Positions 8,657 through 17,193 of a stretch of DNA of 61,273 nucleotides are shown in pieces. A program made the position numbers and the translations under genes. The stretch is from contig NZ_FNDX01000038.1 of NCBI RefSeq assembly GCF_900099765.1, positions 1-61,273 of the forward strand, in the 5' to 3' direction. Under the pieces are notes generated by a model that searched no databases, had not been told where the DNA came from, and was given only the letters and a program-made list of their open reading frames with translations. Source of the DNA: Paenibacillus typhae (GTDB taxonomy: Bacteria; Bacillota; Bacilli; Paenibacillales; Paenibacillaceae). The first letter of the stretch is position 1; each line of letters starts with the position of its first letter.

Positions 8657-8973
8657 TATAGAAACATGAAGAAAAGGTTGCTCTCAAAGAGACCGCCTGG
8701 AGCAGGAAGGGGAGTTTTTGGTCATGCGGCGGATTAAGGATGGGGCAGGTTGTACTTTGTTTGAGGTCAACCTGGTTGTAGGAGAGGAAATTTGCTATAG
8801 GTGCTATAGGTGGGAGCTGCAGCAGAAGGAAATCTGTAGAGGGAAATTCTGAATGAGAAAGTTGTGGAGGAGATTCTGAATGAGGAAATCTGTAGGAGAG
8901 ATTCTTAACGATTAAATCGGCATGAGCAGAAGGCTGCGGCTGTATGAGCAGAAGCGCAGGGATTTGCTGCTTC

Positions 8974-9163
8974 ATTAAGTGGAAATTCGCCACCTAATTT
9001 CGGGTAAACTGCCGGGCAGAAGAGATTAGTGGGAAAAATGCCACTTAATTCGGCTGTTTCCGCCCTGTAGGAGGAATTTAGGCTAAATTAAGTGTCGATT
9101 ATCCAACTAATCGATGGAAAAGTTAGAAATCGGCAGAATTAGGTGGCGAAAATCAAACTAAAT
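8974..9163. repeat. Four copies of a small palindromic element
   Basis: Related imperfect palindromes lie at 8974-8999, 9025-9050, 9087-9111 and 9137-9163 (about 50-62 bp apart). The best copy reads ATTAGTGGGAAAAATGCC and then ACTTAAT; all have the form (A)TTA-RGTGG-N5-8-CCAMYTAA. The core is the same as in the 52-bp tandem repeats at 12671-12945. The surrounding 500 bases (8660-9200) hold no credible gene. Confidence 0.6.
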
Positions 9164-9200
9164 GCTTGGCGGGGAGTTACGGCAGCCTGTTGGCGGGTGT

Positions 9201-9510
9201 GTTCCAGATAGACAGATGCGTTCCGTATCTGTCAGATGCGCTTCGTGTCTGCCCGATGCGTTCCGCGTCTGCCCGATGCGTTCCGTGTCTGCCCGATACG
9301 TTCCGTATCTGTCAGATGCGCTTCGTATCTGTCAGATGCGCTTCTTGTCTGCCCGATGCGTTCCGCGTCTGCCCGATGCGTTCCGTGTCTGTCAGATGCG
9401 CTCCGTGTCTGCCAGATGCGTTCTAGGTCTGCCAGATCCGCTCCGTGTCTGTCAGATGCGCTTCGTGTCTGCCAGATACGTTCCATGTCTGCCAGATACG
9501 TTCCGTGTCA
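9201..9510. repeat. 20-bp tandem repeat array, about 15 units
   Basis: Perfectly phased 20-bp units run from 9221 to 9500 (14 full units), with a degenerate unit before (9201-9220) and a partial one after. Consensus TTCCGTGTCTGCCAGATGCG; variable positions alternate between GTATCTGTCAGAT (which is palindromic over ATCTGTCAGAT) and GTGTCTGCCCGAT. Because 20 is not a multiple of three and the unit lacks stop triplets, several frames stay open for 80-140 codons; I do not regard these as genes. Confidence 0.9.
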
Positions 9511-9623
9511 GGGCAGAGGTCGGAGCGGTGTTATGTCCCGGCTGGGCACGATGTGATATAATGCCTTTCCATGCGAAGTCATGACTGAGGTATTCCCGAC
9601 CTGCTAAGACGCTGCGGCCGTTC

Positions 9624-10463
9624 TCACCGGTAGCTTGACGGCGTATTGTTCCTGAACTGTTTGAATACCCGGTTGAAGGTGCGGACATTGGTAAACCCGC
9701 AATCCAGGGCAATGTCGATAATGGGCTTGTCGCTGTTCAGCAGCATTTCTTCGGCTTTGTTGACCCGGATGTGATTCAGGTAGGAGATGTAGCTCATGCC
9801 GGTGGTGCTTTTGAAGAATCTTGAGAAATAGAACAGGCTCATCTCTGCCTGCCGGGCCGCATCCTCCAGCGTAATGACCTCCGCATAATTATCCTCCAGG
9901 TAATCGAGCACGTTCTGCATCACCTTCCTGCTGCTCATCCGCCGCATGTCCTTTTTCTGATCGGCGGGCTCACAGGGGAGATGGCGCAGCAGCAGTCCGC
10001 AGAGCTCATTCAGCTGGCCGGTAATGATCTGCTCGTAATGAGGCAGCTGATTATTAAGTTCATGTTCCAGCTGAAGCATAAGTCTGGGGATGTCGGCCCT
10101 CCCTGTGGCTTCAATGTCTGCCTGATCCTGGCCGCCTGTGCAAATAAAAGGGTCTGTCAGCCGCACATCCTTCGGCCAGCCGCCGGGGCTAGCGATCAGC
10201 TGCGGGTTAAAGATAATCAGCTGAATGACCGATTCCCGGCCAGTGCTGTCGTAATAATGAATGTCTCCGCTGCTGCAAAAAGCCATATCCCCCTTATGCA
10301 GCACACGGCTCTCCAGATTAATGCCCATCCGGATGGACCCCTCACGTACATACACAAACTCCAGATCCGTATGCCAATGTGCCAGGAAATTGATATTGCT
10401 CACCTGCCAGGAGCTGAACGGCAAATGGGAAGGATACATACGGTTTTCGTGAAAAGCCTTCAT
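9624..10463 (-). CDS. AraC-family transcriptional regulator
   Basis: A 279-residue regulator with an N-terminal cupin-like sensing domain (HWHTDLEFVYVREGSIRM, KGDMAFCSSGDIHYY) and a C-terminal double helix-turn-helix at about 175-279 (ITLEDAARQAEMSLFYFSRFFK, IIDIALDCGFTNVRTFNRVF). The start at 10463 has AAAGGAG seven bases upstream; the longer frame to 10529 has none. It is divergent from the ThuA/Gfo-Idh operon beginning at 10662 and presumably activates it in response to a sugar. Domain order and length are typical of carbohydrate-responsive AraC proteins. Confidence 0.88.
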   Translation of the reverse strand: MKAFHENRMYPSHLPFSSWQVSNINFLAHWHTDLEFVYVREGSIRMGINLESRVLHKGDMAFCSSGDIHYYDSTGRESVIQLIIFNPQLIASPGGWPKDVRLTDPFICTGGQDQADIEATGRADIPRLMLQLEHELNNQLPHYEQIITGQLNELCGLLLRHLPCEPADQKKDMRRMSSRKVMQNVLDYLEDNYAEVITLEDAARQAEMSLFYFSRFFKSTTGMSYISYLNHIRVNKAEEMLLNSDKPIIDIALDCGFTNVRTFNRVFKQFRNNTPSSYR

Positions 10464-10565
10464 ACAGTGCTCCTTTGGAAGCAGGCACGCGGATGGGTGC
10501 TGCCGGTAAGTTTTATTAGATAATAGCAAAAAATGACCATACAGACAATGAAAATGACGAGCCGT

Positions 10566-10588
10566 CCGAGAGCGCTTGCATTACAATG
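10566..10588 (+). promoter_or_regulatory. Weak cre-like site and -10 element before the ThuA operon
   Basis: CCGAGAGCGCTTGCAT (10566-10581) matches thirteen of sixteen positions of the CcpA cre consensus and directly precedes TACAAT (10583-10588), a good -10 box. No convincing -35 box is present, as expected for an activator-dependent promoter next to an AraC gene. Confidence 0.3.
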
Positions 10589-10661
10589 GAATGGAGCAAG
10601 AGAACAGTAGAGATTGAATTATTTATACAACCATAACTCGGCTGTAAAGGAGCATATAGAA

Positions 10662-11321
10662 ATGGCTAAAAAAGCACTGATTGTAAGAGGCGGCTGGGAC
10701 GGTCATGAGCCGGTGCAGGTATCGGAGATTTTCGGCGGATTGCTGGAAGCTGAAGGATTCGAGGTGGAAATTTCCGACACGCTGGACAGCTTCAAGGATG
10801 AGGAAAAGCTGCTGGGCCTCAGTCTGATCGTTCCGATCTGGACCATGGGCGAGATCAGCAATGAGCAGCTTCAGCCTGTACTGAAGGCGGTAGCATCCGG
10901 TGTAGGGCTGGCAGGCTGCCACGGCGGGATGTGTGACTCGTTCCGCAACAGTGTGGAATGGCAATTTATGACCGGATCGCAATGGGTAGCCCATCCGTTT
11001 AATGACGGGGTGGACTATGTGGTGAACATGGTGCAATCGAGCTCCAGCCCGCTTATCGAGGGAATCAAGGATTTCAAAGTGAAGTCGGAGCAGTATTATC
11101 TGCATGTTGATCCGTGCATTAACGTGCTGGCAACCACAACTTTTCCAATCAGCGAAGGTCCACATTCCGCCAATGGCGTAATTACCGTACCGGTTGTGTA
11201 CACGAAGAAATGGGGCGAAGGCCGCGTATTTTATAATTCTCTGGGCCATCACGCGGATATCTTCGACATTCCGGAAGCGAAGGAGCTCATGCGCAGAGGG
11301 TTTGTGTGGGCGGCAAGATAG
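10662..11321 (+). CDS. ThuA domain-containing protein
   Basis: A 219-residue protein of the ThuA-like family (PF06283, class-I glutamine-amidotransferase-like fold). Visible family features are the N-terminal strand ALIVRGGWDGHEP, the GLAGCHGGMCDSFRNS turn and the C-terminal GEGRVFYNSLGHHADIF segment. ThuA proteins accompany sugar catabolism, first described for trehalose/maltose-type disaccharides, but their reaction is not settled. The ATG at 10662 follows AAAGGAG by nine bases. It is the first gene of an operon with the Gfo/Idh oxidoreductase 47 bp downstream, a frequent pairing that suggests oxidation of a sugar to a keto-sugar and further processing. Confidence 0.88.
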   Translation: MAKKALIVRGGWDGHEPVQVSEIFGGLLEAEGFEVEISDTLDSFKDEEKLLGLSLIVPIWTMGEISNEQLQPVLKAVASGVGLAGCHGGMCDSFRNSVEWQFMTGSQWVAHPFNDGVDYVVNMVQSSSSPLIEGIKDFKVKSEQYYLHVDPCINVLATTTFPISEGPHSANGVITVPVVYTKKWGEGRVFYNSLGHHADIFDIPEAKELMRRGFVWAAR

Positions 11322-11368
11322 CTGCGGCAGATACTCGGTTAAACAAACAATGAACAGGTGGGATTGCT

Positions 11369-12472
11369 TTGGATAAAGTAAAAGTCGGGATTGTCGGCTG
11401 CGGAAATATAAGCGGAATTTATTTTGAGAATCTGACTAAGCTGTTCGTCAATACGGAGGTTTATGCCTGTGCAGATGTGTTCAGAGAACGGGCAGAAGAG
11501 GCTGCGGAGAAGTACGGCGTGCCGAATGTATGGACTACAGAGGAGCTTCTCGCTTCGCCGGACATTCAGATTGTCGTCAATTTGACTACACCAAAAGGGC
11601 ATTTCGACGTATGCAAGCAGGCGCTGCTGTCCGGCAAGCATGTCTATGTCGAGAAGCCGCTGTCGCTTGCGCTTGCGCACGGCCAGGAGCTGGTTGCGCT
11701 GGCTGCAGAAAAAGGGCTGATGCTCGGCTGTGCCCCGGACACCTTCCTGGGCGCGGGTATTCAGACCTGCCGCAAGCTGATTGACGACGGATTTATCGGC
11801 GAGCCTGTGGCCGCTTCTGCATTCATGGTCTGCCACGGGCATGAAAGCTGGCATCCGGACCCGGAATTTTATTACCAGGCAGGCGGCGGGCCGATGTTCG
11901 ATATGGGGCCTTATTATCTCACGGCACTCGTATCGCTCATGGGTCCGGCTGCAACGGTGGCTGGCATGACCAAGACTTCCTTTGCGCAGCGGACCATTAC
12001 CAGCGAGAAAAAATTCGGCAAGCAGATTGATGTCGAGGTGCCGACACATGTTGCCGGTACAGTGCAGTTTGCAAGCGGCGCCGTAGCCACTATGATTACA
12101 AGCTTCGACGTATGGGACAGCACGCTGCCGCGCATCGAAATCTATGGCACCCGGGGAACGCTGATTGTTCCCGATCCGAATACCTTCGGCGGGCCCGTTA
12201 TGCTGAAGCCGGCTGGAGGCACCGGCTTTATGGAAATCCCGCTGGTGCATAATTACGCGGTCAACAGCCGGGGAATTGGCGTAGCGGACATTGCGGACTG
12301 CATCACCAGCGGCAATCGTCCGCGTGCAGGCGGCGAGCTGGCCAACCACGTGCTGGAGATCATGCACGCTTTCCACACCAGCTCGGATACGAAGCGCTAC
12401 GTAGAGCTCGCCACCAGCTGCGAGCAGCCAAGACCGCTGCCGCTCGGGCTGATCAAAGGCTACATTAGCTAG
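11369..12472 (+). CDS. Gfo/Idh/MocA family oxidoreductase
   Basis: A 367-residue NAD(P)-dependent dehydrogenase. The Rossmann fold starts at once (VKVGIVGCGNISGIY, residues 4-18), K96 in VEKPLS is the catalytic lysine of the family, and the C-terminal half has the alpha/beta substrate domain (GGGPMFDMGPYYLTAL). The family oxidises or epimerises hydroxyls of sugars and inositols. Translation begins at a TTG (11369), six bases after AGGTGGG. Co-transcribed with the ThuA protein and probably controlled by the divergent AraC regulator. A strong terminator follows at 12489. Confidence 0.88.
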   Translation: MDKVKVGIVGCGNISGIYFENLTKLFVNTEVYACADVFRERAEEAAEKYGVPNVWTTEELLASPDIQIVVNLTTPKGHFDVCKQALLSGKHVYVEKPLSLALAHGQELVALAAEKGLMLGCAPDTFLGAGIQTCRKLIDDGFIGEPVAASAFMVCHGHESWHPDPEFYYQAGGGPMFDMGPYYLTALVSLMGPAATVAGMTKTSFAQRTITSEKKFGKQIDVEVPTHVAGTVQFASGAVATMITSFDVWDSTLPRIEIYGTRGTLIVPDPNTFGGPVMLKPAGGTGFMEIPLVHNYAVNSRGIGVADIADCITSGNRPRAGGELANHVLEIMHAFHTSSDTKRYVELATSCEQPRPLPLGLIKGYIS

Positions 12473-12488
12473 ATGCTATAAACTATTG

Positions 12489-12536
12489 AAGATCTTCTCT
12501 GCAGCTCCTTTGGGGGCTGCAGGCAGATCTTTTTTG
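12489..12536 (+). terminator. Terminator after Gfo/Idh gene
   Basis: Long two-part hairpin: AGATCT pairs with AGATCT and CTGCAGCTCC with GGGGCTGCAG, followed by six T at 12529-12535. Confidence 0.9.
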
Positions 12537-12670
12537 ACGGAGGCGGAGTTGGAGCAGACGCCCTCTGCCGGTTAATGTGCTCTACCGCATGGGAAAGACA
12601 GGGCACGGCGCTTGATTCCCTCGCAGGCGCGGCGGGAAATTGAGCGGGAACGGGGCGCGGTAACTACGGC
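12537..12670. other. Non-coding leader of the repeat region
   Basis: GC-rich sequence without a credible gene, RNA or promoter; it ends in GCCGGCCGG-type sequence that runs into the 52-bp repeats. Confidence 0.4.
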
Positions 12671-12945
12671 CGGCCGGTTTGCGAAGCAATAGAGGGAAAA
12701 ATCCCACTATTGGAGCAGAGAGCGGCCGGATTGCGAAGCAATAGAGGGAAAAATCCCACTAATGTAGCTGTGAGCGGCCGGTTTGCGAAGCAATAGAGGG
12801 AAAAATCCCACTAATGGAGCAGAGAGCGGCCGGATTGCGAAGCAATAGAGGGAAAAATCCCACTAATGTAGCAGTGAACTGCCGGTTTGCGAGGCAATAG
12901 AGGGAAAAATCCCACTAATGGAGCTGTGAGCGGCCGGTTTGCGAA
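12671..12945. repeat. 52-bp tandem repeat array, 5.3 units, with alternating variants
   Basis: Units start at 12671, 12723, 12775, 12827, 12879 and 12931, i.e. exactly every 52 bases. Each holds GCGAAGCAATAGAG followed by GGGAAAAATCCCACTA, a hairpin-forming core. Units 1, 3, 5 and 6 read CGGTTTGCG, units 2 and 4 CGGATTGCG, and the linker alternates between GGAGC and GTAGC types, so the higher-order period is 104 bp. There are no unique spacers. Confidence 0.9.
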
Positions 12946-13243
12946 CTTTTCTACCACATCTGCACATTATCCATAATTTTTGGTGGTAAGTTCTTTAGTT
13001 TCTGTATAGGACAGGACAACCGATGAGAGTAAAATGAAATGGTCTTGAAGTAGTTCGCTGCATGCGCTAGCAGCAATATGATGAGATTATCCGCCGGTTG
13101 ACACAAACAACAATGTAACTCCAGAATAACCCCGACCGGCAGCATTGAAGCCGGATTTAACGTAAGTTAGCAGTACAGACAAGCCCTAATTACAGTATCT
13201 CCTGGCTCAAAGCCAAACTATAATCCTAAAGGAGTCAATAATC
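12946..13243 (+). promoter_or_regulatory. Upstream region of the first GH43 gene
   Basis: No gene is visible. TATAAT at 13218-13223 lies 20 bp before the GH43 start and is the likely -10 box; no matching -35 box was found, which suits activator-dependent transcription. A TTGACA at 13097-13102 has no -10 box at a suitable distance. Confidence 0.35.
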
Positions 13244-14233
13244 ATGAGCAGTGTCAAACCTAACCAACCGCTCGTAACGCATATTTTTACGGCCGACCCT
13301 TCGGCCCATGTATTTGAAAATAAAATCTATATCTACCCGTCACATGACCTCGATCACGACGGCCCGGATAATGATAACGGTGACCAGTATAAGATGGAGG
13401 ATTACCATGTACTGTCGCTGGACAACTTCGATTCTCCTGCTGTGGACCATGGCGAAGCGCTTCACCTGAAGGATGTACCATGGGCCTCGGCCCAGATGTG
13501 GGCGCCGGATGCGGCGTACAAGAACAACCAATATTATCTGTACTTTCCGGCGCGGGACAAGGACGGCATTTTCCGGATCGGCGTAGCCACCTCACCGACT
13601 CCGGCCGGACCGTTCAAGGCTGAGCCCGACTATATCCAAGGCAGCTACAGCATTGACCCTGCAGTGTTGGTGGATGAGGATGATCAGGCCTATATTTACT
13701 TCGGCGGACTCTGGGGAGGCCAGCTGGAGAAGTGGCAGACCGGCACCTTCCAGCCAGAGCAGACCGAAGGGCCGCCAGCAGACCAGCCGGCAATCGGGCC
13801 GCGCGTAGCCAAGCTAAGCGAGGATATGCTCTCTTTTGCAGCTGAGCCGCAGGAGATTTCGATCATCGACGAGGACGGTAGTCCAATTACTGCGGGTGAC
13901 GAGGACAGAAGATATTTTGAAGGACCATGGGTTCACAAATATAACGGCTATTATTACCTGTCCTACTCAACAGGCTCAACACATAAGCTGGTGTACGGAA
14001 TCAGCCGCAGCCCGCTTGGACCATTTACGTTTAAAGGCACTATTCTTACGCCGGTTATCGGCTGGACTACGCACCATTCCATCGTCCAGTTTGAGGATAA
14101 ATGGTACCTGTTCTATCATGACAGCTCCTTGTCGGAAGGTGTGAACCACAAGCGCTGCGTGAAATATACGGAGCTGAAGTATAACGAGGATGGAACCATT
14201 CAGACGATCGATCCCTACCCTGCCGGAGAATAA
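13244..14233 (+). CDS. Glycoside hydrolase family 43 (arabinosidase/xylosidase type)
   Basis: A 329-residue single-domain GH43 five-bladed propeller without signal peptide, so cytoplasmic. The catalytic triad of the family is visible: general base D18 (FTADPSAHVF), pKa-modulating D138 (GSYSIDPAVLVD) and general acid E226 (YFEGPWVHKY). AAAGGAG precedes the ATG by nine bases. It would remove arabinose or xylose from imported oligosaccharides; the exact specificity cannot be read from sequence. It is a one-gene unit closed by a terminator; a second GH43 gene of a different subfamily follows in the same direction, which points to hemicellulose use. Confidence 0.88.
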   Translation: MSSVKPNQPLVTHIFTADPSAHVFENKIYIYPSHDLDHDGPDNDNGDQYKMEDYHVLSLDNFDSPAVDHGEALHLKDVPWASAQMWAPDAAYKNNQYYLYFPARDKDGIFRIGVATSPTPAGPFKAEPDYIQGSYSIDPAVLVDEDDQAYIYFGGLWGGQLEKWQTGTFQPEQTEGPPADQPAIGPRVAKLSEDMLSFAAEPQEISIIDEDGSPITAGDEDRRYFEGPWVHKYNGYYYLSYSTGSTHKLVYGISRSPLGPFTFKGTILTPVIGWTTHHSIVQFEDKWYLFYHDSSLSEGVNHKRCVKYTELKYNEDGTIQTIDPYPAGE

Positions 14234-14258
14234 CAGTTACCCCTTATAGCGCCAAAAT

Positions 14259-14299
14259 AAAGCACAAGAACCAGTGTCTTAGAGGGTCTTGTGCTTTTT
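14259..14299 (+). terminator. Terminator after first GH43 gene
   Basis: AAAGCACAAGA (14259-14269) pairs with TCTTGTGCTTT (14287-14297), followed by TTT. Confidence 0.88.
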
Positions 14300-14493
14300 G
14301 CTAGGAAAAAGGGGATGGGAGCCGCTGGATAAGAAGAAGCTCTGTACGCTGCGATTTCATTCCAGGACGGGATTCGTCAGTAAGCCGGATGTCCGTATTC
14401 TCCTAATTGATGACTTGAAACTTAAGGTTTCATGCCGCCGCCGACCGTTACAATAAAAACACAATACCAAGCAAATGGACAGGAGTGCAGCCG

Positions 14494-16023
14494 ATGCAAT
14501 ACAGCAACCCCGTAATCCCCGGGTTCCATCCCGATCCCAGCATATGCCGGGTTAATGACGACTATTATTTGGTTACCAGTACCTTTGAATATTTTCCGGG
14601 GGTACCGATTTTTCATAGTAAGGACCTGGTTCATTGGCGGCAGATCGGCCATTGCCTGACCACTCCTGAGCAGCTGCCGCTGGGAAATGCGTGGAGCTCA
14701 GGCGGTATTTATGCCCCGACAATCCGGTACCATGACGGCTGGTTCTATATGGTCACTACCAACGTCAGTGGAGTCGGTAATTTCTACGTAAAAACAAGGA
14801 ATCCGGAAGGGCCGTGGTCAGCTCCTGTTCCGGTCAAGCAGGGCGGCATCGACCCTTCCCTTCTGTTCGATAATGACGGCCGCGTATACTTCCAGTCGTC
14901 GTGTAACGGGACTGAGGGACATGCCATCTACCAGTGTGAGATCGATATTGAAACCGGGGCCATGCTGACAGAGAGCCGGTTTATCTGGAGAGGCACCGGG
15001 GGCGCACATCCGGAAGCCCCGCATCTGTACAAGATCGACGGCTGGTATTATCTCATGATCGCTGAAGGCGGCACCGAATACGGGCACATGGAGACGATTG
15101 CGAGAAGCCGGCAGCCATACGGGCCGTTTGAGCCCTGTCCCCACAATCCGGTGCTGACTAACCGGAGTATGGACAGCAGCATCCAGGCTACCGGACACGC
15201 CGATCTGGTCGAGACGCAAGACGGCAGCTGGTGGGCGGTATGCCTTGGCATCAGGCCGGTTGCCTATCCGAAGGCACATCATCTGGGCCGCGAGGTTTAT
15301 CTGGCTCCTGTCACATGGACAGAAGAGGGGTGGCCGGTATTCGGCCGCGATACACATATCGATCCGCAGATGGAAGCGCCTGAGCTGCCTCTGACTCCTT
15401 GGCCGGAATCTCAGGTCAGAGACGATTTCAACGAGAAACAGCTGGGCTTCGACTGGACCTTTCTGCGCAATCCCCTGGAAGGCAGCTGGTCCCTGGAGGA
15501 GCGGCCGGGTTACCTGGTGCTGCACGGGCATAAGACCGGCCTTTGTGATGCCGGTGCTCCGGCTTTTATCGGCCGCAGACTCAGCCATTTCTCCTGCAGC
15601 ATCGCGGCTGCGATGGAGTATGAGCCGCAGCACGAGGGGGAGGAAGCCGGAATAACGGTCTTCATGAACGAAAAGCATCATTATGATCTCGCCGTAACAC
15701 TAGTAGAGGGCCGCAAAAAGGCCATTTTCCGTAAAACCATCGGGTCCCTGCAGACAGAACAAGCCTGGGATTGTCCGGAAGGTTCCGTTGAGCTGAAGGT
15801 CCGGGCTTTTCCTAAGCAAATAGTTGCTTCACTGCAGACAGCACAAGGCAGCACGATAGAGCTTGGCTGGGGCGAGACGCACCTGCTCAGTACAGAGGTT
15901 GCAGGAGGTTTCACCGGCGTATTTATTGCCATGTATGCTGCCGGTTCCGCTGACGGGCAATCCGCTCCGGCAGCTTTTGACTGGTTCGATTATGAGCCGT
16001 CAGAGCAGCAGGACAGCCGGTAG
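14494..16023 (+). CDS. xynB: Beta-xylosidase, glycoside hydrolase family 43 (XynB type)
   Basis: A 509-residue two-domain GH43 enzyme. The N-terminal propeller has base D14 (PGFHPDPSICRV), modulator D120 (QGGIDPSLLFD) and acid E174 (GAHPEAPHLYK); from about residue 310 onward a beta-sandwich domain follows (DDFNEKQLGFDWTFLRNP), the arrangement of GH43 subfamily 11 beta-xylosidases. It removes xylose from the non-reducing end of xylo-oligosaccharides in the cytoplasm; some relatives also release arabinose. The ATG at 14494 follows AGGAGTG by six bases; the GTG at 14485 lies within that site. It runs convergently to the acetyltransferase gene with only 12 bp between the stops. Confidence 0.88.
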   Translation: MQYSNPVIPGFHPDPSICRVNDDYYLVTSTFEYFPGVPIFHSKDLVHWRQIGHCLTTPEQLPLGNAWSSGGIYAPTIRYHDGWFYMVTTNVSGVGNFYVKTRNPEGPWSAPVPVKQGGIDPSLLFDNDGRVYFQSSCNGTEGHAIYQCEIDIETGAMLTESRFIWRGTGGAHPEAPHLYKIDGWYYLMIAEGGTEYGHMETIARSRQPYGPFEPCPHNPVLTNRSMDSSIQATGHADLVETQDGSWWAVCLGIRPVAYPKAHHLGREVYLAPVTWTEEGWPVFGRDTHIDPQMEAPELPLTPWPESQVRDDFNEKQLGFDWTFLRNPLEGSWSLEERPGYLVLHGHKTGLCDAGAPAFIGRRLSHFSCSIAAAMEYEPQHEGEEAGITVFMNEKHHYDLAVTLVEGRKKAIFRKTIGSLQTEQAWDCPEGSVELKVRAFPKQIVASLQTAQGSTIELGWGETHLLSTEVAGGFTGVFIAMYAAGSADGQSAPAAFDWFDYEPSEQQDSR

Positions 16024-16035
16024 AATTACATTTAA

Positions 16036-16902
16036 TTATTCAAATTGCAGCTGGAGCGAATCGCAAACGGGTGTATACCCGATCTTTTGATAGATGCTGT
16101 TAGATGTGGGATTTGCCAGGTCTGTATATAAGACGCACTTGGTAAATCCTTTGTCTAATGCAAGCTGGCTTATTTGCGCCACAATTGAAGTAGCATAGCC
16201 CTTCCGGCGCTCATATGGAGGGGTATATACAAAGGCCACACCGATAGCAGTCTGCATTACCCTTGTAAATCCCGCCATAGAGACGGGGATGCCGTTGTCC
16301 TCTAAAATATAGAGTTTTTTCGATTCTATCCGGTACAGGTAAGGGGCTGCCTCTTGCGGGATGGTCATTTCAGTTTTGCCATAAGTCCCCGCTGCATAGA
16401 ATGCTTCCGCCCAGTATGGGAAAAAGGAAATATCCTTTTTATCAAGCAACCGAACCGTACCAGGCTTTTGAATGTCCGGGTTTACTGCCGTAAGTTCGTA
16501 TATACGTTGGTTCATTACTGTTTTAAAGGTTATTCCCTTGCTCAAGGTATATTCTTTGGCAAAAACCTCTGCCAGACTTTTTTCAGTTGTCACACCCGGA
16601 ATTTCACGGTCTTTCAGCCCGTCTATCAGACAGCTTACAGCTTCCGGGTTAATGATGTTGTCTGTTGCATAAAGCGTAATATTGTGCGGCGGCGTCATTA
16701 TGGCGGTAAGCTGTATGCCCTGGTCATCCGAAATTGTTGCCATAAGCCAGTTAACAGGGTCACGCCAGTCTGTTTTGTCTTTTCCTTCATGCCCCATGAT
16801 GATATTGCCAAGAGGAATCAAATTTTGCGCTTCATGACGCATTAGCACATCATAGGTATCCTTGTAAAACGCATGCACATCCGTATACAACTTGAACTGC
16901 AT
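16036..16902 (-). CDS. GNAT family N-acetyltransferase
   Basis: A 288-residue protein whose C-terminal ~110 residues form a GNAT fold: strand PVSMAGFTRV, the acetyl-CoA pyrophosphate loop in VYTPPYERRKGYATSIVAQIS and the final YTDLANPTSNSIYQKIGY. The N-terminal ~170 residues are a second, degenerate GNAT-like domain, as in other ~290-residue members. The acceptor is unknown. AAAGGGTG precedes the ATG by seven bases. It is the only gene behind a T-box leader that reads as isoleucine-specific, so its expression should rise when charged tRNA-Ile is scarce; that is unusual for this enzyme class. Confidence 0.85.
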   Translation of the reverse strand: MQFKLYTDVHAFYKDTYDVLMRHEAQNLIPLGNIIMGHEGKDKTDWRDPVNWLMATISDDQGIQLTAIMTPPHNITLYATDNIINPEAVSCLIDGLKDREIPGVTTEKSLAEVFAKEYTLSKGITFKTVMNQRIYELTAVNPDIQKPGTVRLLDKKDISFFPYWAEAFYAAGTYGKTEMTIPQEAAPYLYRIESKKLYILEDNGIPVSMAGFTRVMQTAIGVAFVYTPPYERRKGYATSIVAQISQLALDKGFTKCVLYTDLANPTSNSIYQKIGYTPVCDSLQLQFE

Positions 16903-16924
16903 TCCAATTCACCCTTTCTTCGGC

Positions 16925-17186
16925 GCAAAAAAACCCCATCCCATTCGGGACGGAGTTAATCCGCGTTACCACCCTGATTGACGTTTATCATAACGCCCGC
17001 TTAGCCATCGTCCAGCAACGATGCTTCTTTGTAACGGTAGAATACCGGGCCCGTCTACTGTTATTCGGGGGCCAGCTCGGAAGTGATTTTTGATGCGGAT
17101 ATCCGCTGCCTCGCACCCCCCGGCAGTTCTCTGAACGGCGTTTCCGTATCTACTTGTCCTCTTCATCGTATGTGGTCATTATCAAT
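16925..17186 (-). promoter_or_regulatory. T-box leader, probable isoleucine (AUC) specifier
   Basis: On the minus strand the leader has all T-box landmarks in order: AGTA of the Stem I loop-E side, the AGAGAACTGCC...GGTGCGAG...GGCAG distal loops, the specifier loop AAA-AUC-ACUUCCGAGC (consensus gaa-NNN-acuccuGAGc), the T-box AGGGTGGTAACGCGG (about 16961-16975) whose UGGU pairs with an ACCA tRNA end, and a terminator hairpin CCGTCCC/GGGATGG followed by seven T (16927-16953). The specifier reading AUC = Ile fits the discriminator base A. It controls the acetyltransferase gene 23 bp downstream by tRNA-dependent antitermination. Confidence 0.88.
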
Positions 17187-17193
17187 TTAGCTC

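Noticed and set aside
9162..9584. Overlapping long open frames in the 20-bp repeat region (up to 140 codons, both strands)
   Set aside because: They exist in several frames at once because the repeat unit lacks stop triplets and cycles through all frames every 60 bases; no ribosome binding site and cysteine/arginine-rich nonsense composition.
12671..12945. CRISPR array
   Set aside because: Units are contiguous 52-bp tandem copies without unique spacers, and no cas gene is nearby.
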